DNA of 9,540 bases from an uncultured Clostridia bacterium. GTDB taxonomy: Bacteria; Bacillota; Clostridia; UMGS1810. The notes under the pieces were generated by a model. It made no database searches and was not told where the DNA came from. It saw nothing but the letters and a program-made list of their open reading frames with translations. The number at the start of each line of letters is the position of its first letter. The stretch's first letter is position 1. Shown in pieces: positions 5,608-9,540 of the stretch. The stretch covers positions 1 through 9,540 of the forward strand of contig CAJLYL010000065.1 in NCBI GenBank assembly GCA_905210855.1, written 5' to 3'. Made by a program: the position numbers and the translations under genes.

Positions 5608-6465
5608 ATGAAAAAGAATCTTTGCAAGACTCTTGCATTGTGTCTCGTAATGCTTATGGCATTCTCTGTGGTTGCGTATGCAGACGCTTCTATGAGCAGA
5701 GACACATCTGCGGCAGACGATGTAAAAATCAAAGTGACAGGCGTTAGACCTTCGGACGAGGTTACTCTCCTTGTTGTTCCGAAAGGCGCTGCCCTTTCAA
5801 CAATTAAGGCAGAAGAGATTATCTACATAGATCAGGAGACTGCCGATGCTGACGGTAATGCGGAGTTTACCTTTGCAAAGCCTGAAGGCGATGTTAAGTT
5901 CGACGCGTATTCCGGATTTACGTCAATGACTCTTGCTCAGGCATTGTCAGATCCGGATAAGAGCGGAGATACCCCCGGCGGAGATGAAAAGCCGGATGTT
6001 GATATGACTAAGTCGAAAATGTATGATAGTGCGTTTGAACTGGATGGTTTCAAGAGAATTTTTGTAAAACTGATAGATGAGAATGGGCAGTGGATGCCTT
6101 CACATTCCGGTGATGGTTCGACCATTTACTATTCAGTTGAACGTGAAGGATATGATGGCCTTATCAAATCTGGTGCAGCTAATTTAGAGATTGCGATTGG
6201 TGAACTTAATTGGACAAAGATTGCTCCGACAGGTGATGAAATCATAAATCGTTACGGAGATGCAAACGGTGATGATGATATATCTGCCGGTGATTACAAG
6301 CGTATTGTTGATTATTTCATGGGCAAAAAGATTCCCACAAACAAGGATAGACTTATTTCGGATGTTTCAAATGATTCTGACTTGAGCGCAGCCGATTACA
6401 AAAGTATTGTTAATAAAATAATGAAAGAAGATGCGTATACATTCAAGGTTGTAAGTGACAGATAA
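5608..6465 (+). CDS. Secreted protein with C-terminal type I-like dockerin
   Basis: The product is 285 residues. ATG 5608 is chosen because GGAGG (5597-5601) lies six bases upstream and because it opens a clean signal peptide of about 24 residues ending AYA-DA. Residues 25-110 form a predicted beta domain with the YIDQETADADGNAEFTF pattern often seen in clostridial surface proteins. A Pro/Gly/Asp-rich linker follows (about 115-135), then a region of about 80 residues that I do not recognise. The dockerin has two calcium loops: DANGDDDISAGD from D218 and DVSNDSDLSAAD from D252, spaced 34 residues, each followed by YK-type helices. A dockerin docks to a cohesin. No enzyme domain is visible. Only 39 bases without a terminator separate it from the next gene, so the two are probably cotranscribed. 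Base composition becomes more A+T-rich after the linker. Confidence 0.85.
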   Translation: MKKNLCKTLALCLVMLMAFSVVAYADASMSRDTSAADDVKIKVTGVRPSDEVTLLVVPKGAALSTIKAEEIIYIDQETADADGNAEFTFAKPEGDVKFDAYSGFTSMTLAQALSDPDKSGDTPGGDEKPDVDMTKSKMYDSAFELDGFKRIFVKLIDENGQWMPSHSGDGSTIYYSVEREGYDGLIKSGAANLEIAIGELNWTKIAPTGDEIINRYGDANGDDDISAGDYKRIVDYFMGKKIPTNKDRLISDVSNDSDLSAADYKSIVNKIMKEDAYTFKVVSDR

Positions 6466-6504
6466 AATCTAATTTGCAATTCAATTATATAGGAGATTTT
6501 AAAC

Positions 6505-8658
6505 ATGAAAAAAATTTTGTCAAGTATATTGATTCTTGCTATGCTCTTTACGCTTGCCCCTACTGTTTTTGCGGCTGATAAATATACTGTTCAGTTCGAC
6601 AAAACTGCATACGAGGTTGAAGCAGGCGGTAAGCTGACTGTTCCGGTTTATGTTTCAAAACCGGATGGAACTGATGCAACATTTATGATTGTGCAAATTA
6701 ATGTTCCGATACCGGATGGCTTTACTGCTGAAGCTACTAAAGGCGTAGCTGCATCAGCAAGTATTGTTAATGGTCGTGCAAAATTCTTTAAGGGTGTTGA
6801 TAATGCAGAAAATGCATTTATTTGTGGAAAAGGCAGTCCGTTTGGAACAATTACACTAACTGCTCCAACTACACCTGGAACATATAACTTGGGATTCTAT
6901 AAACCAGAGCTGTATGATCTGGAAAGTGACGATACTTGTGTTGCTGACGTTTCATTGATTACTGCAACAATCACCGTAACCGGCGGTTCATCCGAACCCA
7001 CGCTTACGTCAATCAGTGCAACACCCGAAAAAATTACTGTCAAGTACAATGAGGACATTCAGACTGTAATTGACAACACAGCAATCAATGTAACAGCAAT
7101 GTACAGTGACGGCAACAACAAGCCTGTTGCTAAGGGCGAATATGAGGGCGAACTCTCTGCGGACGGAAAAGAGTATGTCATCACATACGGCGGCAAAGAG
7201 TGCAAAATCGCGATTGAAAAAGAACCTGCCCCCGTGCTTGGTGTAGAGAATACCGATATCACCATTCCTTACACAGAGGAAGCTACTGTTGATAACATCA
7301 AGAGCAAGCTCGGCAAGGTTACTCTTAACGGAGCGGATGTTCCTGCTGACAAGATCAATGTGGAATACACCGCCGGCGATACTGTTGCTAAGGTGTCCGT
7401 AAAGGATGATAGATTTATCGCTCCTGTTAATGTAAATGTTACTGTCGTAACTGTTGCGTCGGTAGAGATAACAGCAATATCTCCGAATGCTGACGGAAAG
7501 GTTGTATATCCGTTTGGCACTGCCGAAGATAATATCAAAGCTGAACTCCTTAAGCTCATCAGCGTTAAGGCAACGCTCACTGACAGCACAGTTGTTGAAG
7601 ATAAGGATATCGACAAGAATAAATGCACAGTAAATTACACTGACGGCAAATTCACCGTTACGCATTACGGCGTGGATTCCAATGAGCTTGAGGCTGTTGA
7701 GGGTGAGGAGCAGATATCAACTGTGGGATTTGAAGTAGTTGAAAAATTAGTTGATATTCCTTACGGCACTGAAAACGTGGAAGACTATGTGGCTAAACAT
7801 ATAAAAGTGAATGCCATTGACAACAAGGAGAATAAGACGCCGCTTGCAATCGGTGAGTTCAGTGTAAGTGTTGCTGAAAAAACAGCAACAATCACATACA
7901 AAGAATTTAAGGCTGTTACAATCACTATCGACAGGGAGACAATCAAAGGTATTGAAGTTACACCTGACACCTTTGATAATATTGAAGAAGGTACTTTTGC
8001 TAATAAAGCTTCACTCGAGGAATATGTTAAGTCGAATGTAAAGGCTAAGCATATATACGGATTTGAAGATGATTCAAAATCTGCGTTGACAGAGCCGATG
8101 GAGATTGCAAAGAATGTTCTGACATTTACGGCTTCCGATGACCTCAAGAGTGTTACGGTTGATGACGGTAATGGCAATTTCAAAGTGGTAACTGTCAACT
8201 ACATTCCTAAGCCGGATTACATCGTAGATAAACAGGTATCTGATGTATATGGTATACCGAATTCTAAACTCGTAACCTTTAAAGATGTTGCGGACGGTAA
8301 GGTTCTCAAGATAACCGATACAAACGGTACTTTTGATGCAACCTACATGGGCAACGGCAAATGGGCAGCAGTTGTAGTCGGTGATTACACGGTAGTTCCT
8401 ATGGCAGACGCAACACCTGAGGCAGCTAAGTTTGGCCGTCTGCACGATGAGTCAATGGTAACTGCGTATGACGCATTGATAACATTGCTCAGGGCAAAAG
8501 GCGGAGACGTAAAGATATTTAAAGATGCCCCTCAGAAATATCTGCTGGCAGATATGGACGCTGACGGTGCACTCTCAGCTGAAGAGGCGCTCTATGTCAA
8601 CAGAATCAGCCTCGGAACCGCAGACACAGCCGCAGATAAGCCTTGGTTTGAGAAATAA
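6505..8658 (+). CDS. Secreted cohesin-like / Ig-like repeat / dockerin-like protein
   Basis: The 717-residue product begins with a signal peptide cleaved near FA-AD (residue 23/24). Residues 25-158 look like a cohesin: FDKTAYEVEAGGKLTVPVYV at the start and GTITLTAPTTPGTYNLGFY near the end. Then come about five degenerate beta-domains starting near 163, 244, 320, 416 and 481, the first resembling a group 3 bacterial Ig-like (Big_3) domain. They share an IPYGTxExN-like segment followed by a helix and VxAxxxD. A further beta region covers 570-640. The end (643-710) resembles a dockerin. Its second loop, DMDADGALSAEE from D683, is intact, while the first, around HDESMVTAYDAL, lacks the acidic first position. 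AGGAG (6491-6495) is nine bases upstream of the ATG. A protein with both a cohesin and a dockerin could link or chain partners. Domain calls are by pattern only. Confidence 0.8.
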   Translation: MKKILSSILILAMLFTLAPTVFAADKYTVQFDKTAYEVEAGGKLTVPVYVSKPDGTDATFMIVQINVPIPDGFTAEATKGVAASASIVNGRAKFFKGVDNAENAFICGKGSPFGTITLTAPTTPGTYNLGFYKPELYDLESDDTCVADVSLITATITVTGGSSEPTLTSISATPEKITVKYNEDIQTVIDNTAINVTAMYSDGNNKPVAKGEYEGELSADGKEYVITYGGKECKIAIEKEPAPVLGVENTDITIPYTEEATVDNIKSKLGKVTLNGADVPADKINVEYTAGDTVAKVSVKDDRFIAPVNVNVTVVTVASVEITAISPNADGKVVYPFGTAEDNIKAELLKLISVKATLTDSTVVEDKDIDKNKCTVNYTDGKFTVTHYGVDSNELEAVEGEEQISTVGFEVVEKLVDIPYGTENVEDYVAKHIKVNAIDNKENKTPLAIGEFSVSVAEKTATITYKEFKAVTITIDRETIKGIEVTPDTFDNIEEGTFANKASLEEYVKSNVKAKHIYGFEDDSKSALTEPMEIAKNVLTFTASDDLKSVTVDDGNGNFKVVTVNYIPKPDYIVDKQVSDVYGIPNSKLVTFKDVADGKVLKITDTNGTFDATYMGNGKWAAVVVGDYTVVPMADATPEAAKFGRLHDESMVTAYDALITLLRAKGGDVKIFKDAPQKYLLADMDADGALSAEEALYVNRISLGTADTAADKPWFEK

Positions 8659-8691
8659 TCCGGTTGCTCGGCTGACAGAAAATTAACACAT

Positions 8692-8726
8692 AACAACCAA
8701 ATGCACATCATGTGCATTTGGTTGTT
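8692..8726. terminator. Terminator after the cohesin/dockerin operon
   Basis: A perfect 16-bp stem joins AACAACCAAATGCACA (8692-8707) and TGTGCATTTGGTTGTT (8711-8726), with loop TCA. The trailing sequence has only a weak T-rich run (ATTTTTG about 15 bases on), so termination efficiency is uncertain. The position, 33 bases after the stop, fits. Confidence 0.7.
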
Positions 8727-8756
8727 CTATCATAGGAATAATTTTTGTAGGCAAAC

Positions 8757-8784
8757 GGGTCGATGAGGGCATCGACCCCTACCG
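8757..8784 (-). repeat. Palindromic hairpin repeat, copy 3 (inverted, diverged)
   Basis: On the minus strand it reads CGGTAGGGG followed by TCGATG, loop CCCT and CATCGACCC. It differs from the copy at 91-118 at three of 28 positions: one loop base and one complementary pair in the stem (G-C replaced by T-A). The 9-bp stem (8757-8765 with 8770-8778) therefore stays perfect. A GCGCAAATT motif stands ten bases before CGGTAGGGG in both this copy and copy 1. Confidence 0.85.
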
Positions 8785-8964
8785 CACCGGTCTGAATTTG
8801 CGCGGCTATAATTTTGCGCACTGTCGCAGGATGATGTGTTTGTAATGCGGACAATTGACAATAAGGCGGTTGTTACCGCTTTGCGTACCGATTTGTGTCC
8901 GATATGCTGCCCGCATTGGCGGCTGAAAGATGTACTTAAAACATAAACGGTTAACAATAGGGTT
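8785..8964. other. Non-coding segment between inverted repeat copies
   Basis: There is no supportable gene here. The segment is bounded by repeat copies in opposite orientation and contains nested inverted repeats. AATGCGG (8844-8850) matches CCGCATT (8911-8917), and AAGGCGGT (8863-8870) pairs with ACCGCTTT (8875-8882) over loop TGTT. It could be a REP-type composite element or a decayed mobile fragment. The remaining part of the 8659-9114 spacer, from 8992 to about 9055, shows nothing recognisable. Confidence 0.4.
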
Positions 8965-8991
8965 GTAGGGGGCGATGCCCACATCGCCCCG
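8965..8991 (+). repeat. Palindromic hairpin repeat, copy 2
   Basis: It is identical over 27 bases to 93-119: GTAGGG, stem GGGGCGATG (8969-8977) and CATCGCCCC (8982-8990), loop CCCA. It lacks the upstream GCGCAAATT motif found with the other two copies. No T-run follows. Confidence 0.85.
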
Positions 8992-9059
8992 CAGACGAAG
9001 CACAAAATTAAATCAAATGCAGATGTAAACAGAGCGAGAATTAAGATAAGCGTTTTATA

Positions 9060-9088
9060 TTTACGGCATCAAACCAAACGGCTATATT
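9060..9088 (+). promoter_or_regulatory. Weak candidate promoter for the partial cohesin gene
   Basis: TTTACG (9060-9065), a 17-base spacer and TATATT (9083-9088) lie 27 bases before the gene. The -35 matches four of six positions. Because a terminator and a repeat-bearing spacer separate this gene from the previous operon, a promoter of its own is expected here. Confidence 0.35.
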
Positions 9089-9114
9089 TTTAATTAATGA
9101 AAGGAGAACAACTT

Positions 9115-9540
9115 ATGAAAAAAATCATTTCCATATTGCTGACCGCCGCGCTGCTTGTGCTGTCGGCAACAACCGCGGCGCTCGCCGCCGACGGCGACAT
9201 ACTGTTCGGCTTTGACAAGGCGGCTGTAAACGGTGACGACGTGACCGTGCCTGTGTATCTGACGGCTGTGCCGGATGGCCTGGAGGGCATATCGTCCGTA
9301 TCATTTAAATACTCATTTGACGAAAACCTGCTTACATACGAATCCACCGGCGACGGTGTGCTCAAGGGTTTGGGCGACTGCACCGCCGGCAACGTGATGT
9401 GGTTTGAGGGCAGCGAAAGCAAATCCCTGCAAAATGATGACATCGGCAAGGACAATCCGCTTTTCTACGTCAATTTCAAAATCAAGGACAAATCGGAAGA
9501 ATACACAATAATAAAAATAACTCTCACAAAGCTTACCGAC
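9115..9540 (+). CDS. Secreted cohesin-like protein, 3' end outside the window
   Basis: The frame is open from ATG 9115 to the window edge, 142 codons, with AAGGAG at 9101-9106 eight bases upstream. Residues 1-25 are a signal peptide (MKKIISILLTAALLVLSA, cleavage near ALA-AD). From about residue 28 the sequence follows the cohesin pattern: FGFDKAAVNGDDVTVPVYL, then GISSVSFKYSFDENLLTYES, then NPLFYVNFKIKD. It shares FDK, TVPVY and PDG landmarks with the N-terminal domain of the 717-residue protein upstream, so the two are likely paralogous modules. Codons are more G+C-rich than in that neighbour. What follows the cohesin (more cohesins, Ig repeats, dockerin or anchor) cannot be seen. A different secreted beta-sandwich domain is the main alternative. 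Confidence 0.8.
   Translation, partial: MKKIISILLTAALLVLSATTAALAADGDILFGFDKAAVNGDDVTVPVYLTAVPDGLEGISSVSFKYSFDENLLTYESTGDGVLKGLGDCTAGNVMWFEGSESKSLQNDDIGKDNPLFYVNFKIKDKSEEYTIIKITLTKLTD

Noticed and set aside
8730..9005. Minus-strand 91-codon open frame in the spacer
   Set aside because: It runs through two copies of the hairpin repeat, has no family resemblance and no good ribosome binding site.
1..9540. CRISPR arrays, tRNA or rRNA genes, insertion sequences, phage genes
   Set aside because: No regularly spaced direct repeats, tRNA cloverleaf signatures, rRNA segments, transposase or phage protein motifs were seen on either strand.

Overview
The window looks like a chromosomal segment of a low-to-moderate G+C Firmicute of class Clostridia, most like the gut Oscillospiraceae/Ruminococcaceae group. 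The evidence is the AGGAGG-type ribosome binding sites, the FtsZ and NrdR types, a DUF1836 regulator, ECF-transporter S components, a Firmicute-style BirA operator and secreted cohesin/dockerin proteins. Genus and species cannot be read from it.

The left half (1-5331) is housekeeping. A 273-base spacer carrying a hairpin repeat precedes ftsZ, which is followed 22 bases later by nrdR. A strong terminator-like hairpin separates nrdR from dusB, and it abuts the dusB start codon. A DUF1836 gene on the minus strand overlaps the dusB 3' end tail to tail. Next, divergent from DUF1836, is an orphan ECF S-component gene whose short leader can fold as an H-type pseudoknot holding the ribosome binding site. 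It converges on a thioredoxin gene across a long bidirectional terminator. Thioredoxin is divergent from bioY. The region between them holds a textbook BirA (biotin) operator covering the -35 box of a consensus bioY promoter, so biotin uptake is very likely shut off by biotin-loaded BirA.

The right half (5332-9540) is accessory and extracellular. After a regulatory region with two competing hairpins and a promoter come two consecutive secreted-protein genes: a 285-residue dockerin-bearing protein, and a 717-residue protein with an N-terminal cohesin-like domain, about five degenerate Ig-like repeats and a C-terminal dockerin-like module. A terminator and a 456-base spacer with an inverted pair of the same hairpin repeat follow. 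A third secreted protein with a cohesin-like N-terminus runs off the window end. No glycoside hydrolase or carbohydrate-binding module is visible, so this looks like a small cohesin-dockerin assembly of unknown purpose rather than a recognisable cellulosome.

The strongest leads are this cohesin/dockerin cluster, the pseudoknot leader at 3635-3671, the hairpin-bridged dusB start, the BirA operator between trxA and bioY, and a hairpin-repeat family whose copies show a compensatory stem change.
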